Source: an uncultured Desulfovibrio sp. (GTDB lineage: Bacteria > Desulfobacterota > Desulfovibrionia > Desulfovibrionales > Desulfovibrionaceae). From it: a stretch of 5,443 nucleotides of DNA. The stretch spans positions 1 through 5,443 of the forward strand of contig CAMBWG010000171.1 in NCBI GenBank assembly GCA_945871415.1, in the 5' to 3' direction. A model generated the notes under the pieces. The model had not been told where the DNA came from. It searched no databases and saw nothing but the letters and a program-made list of their open reading frames with translations. Positions 5,429 through 5,443 of this stretch are shown here, in pieces (the stretch's first letter is position 1; every line of letters begins with the position of its first letter). A program made the position numbers and the translations under genes.

Positions 5429-5443
5429 TCGCGTTTCACCTTT

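Larger units (their letters stand above)
5149..5443 (-). other. non-coding region upstream of rpsH, no rpsN found
   Basis: About 295 bp with no convincing gene. No frame shows the conserved S14 C-terminus (LPG-x-x-K-x-SW) expected if rpsN lay directly upstream. One minus-strand frame is open from the window edge to a TAA near 5268, but its translation is Arg/Gly/Pro-rich and unrecognisable, most likely GC-driven chance. An in-frame ATG-started reading of 84 codons (5145-5399) overlaps the promoter and rpsH start and looks spurious. The real content appears to be the sigma70 promoter (5215-5243), a palindrome at its start site, a small leader hairpin, and four GC-rich inverted repeats further upstream. 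Confidence 0.7.

Noticed and set aside
5268..5442. Open minus-strand frame entering from the window edge, as a possible end of an upstream gene
   Set aside because: About 57 codons are open, but the translation is Arg/Gly/Pro-rich with no resemblance to S14 or any other family I know. In DNA this GC-rich an open frame of this length is expected by chance; it cannot be excluded without the upstream sequence.
1..5443. Search for a novel system: defence genes, mobile elements, CRISPR, tRNA genes
   Set aside because: All coding space is taken by conserved housekeeping genes. No spaced direct repeats, transposase motifs, terminal inverted repeats or tRNA-like folds were seen.

Overview
The window is a stretch of core bacterial translation and secretion genes, all on the minus strand. 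It is the distal part of a ribosomal-protein 'spc' operon running into the start of the 'alpha' operon. In transcription order (high to low coordinate) the genes are rpsH, rplF, rplR, rpsE, rpmD, rplO, secY, map, rpmJ and the first 53 codons of rpsM, which leaves the window at base 1. All products are recognisable from conserved motifs and family-typical lengths. The gene order (map directly after secY, then rpmJ and rpsM), the GC-rich coding bias and the protein sequences fit a deltaproteobacterial sulfate reducer of the Desulfovibrionaceae type. That assignment is an inference from recall, not a search.

Layout: bases 5149-5443 hold no convincing gene. They contain several GC-rich inverted repeats and then a very good sigma70-type promoter (TTGACG, 17 bp, TATAGA) about 60 nt before rpsH. 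From 5148 down to 2662 the genes rpsH, rplF, rplR, rpsE, rpmD and rplO are packed with gaps of 1 to 20 bp, several with the ribosome binding site overlapping the previous stop codon. A 76 bp gap with a long near-perfect stem-loop separates rplO from secY, which has an unusually weak Shine-Dalgarno. map follows secY after 13 bp. A 181 bp gap with a possible second promoter and two hairpins then precedes rpmJ and rpsM.

Together the genes make parts of both ribosomal subunits (S8, S5, S13; L6, L18, L30, L15, L36), the channel of the Sec translocon, and the aminopeptidase that trims the initiator Met from nascent chains. This is housekeeping DNA, and I see no defence system, mobile element, CRISPR array or novel enzyme. 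The points worth a second look are non-coding: the promoter-bearing break upstream of rpsH, where rpsN would normally sit, the structured rplO-secY spacer, and the structured leader before rpmJ.
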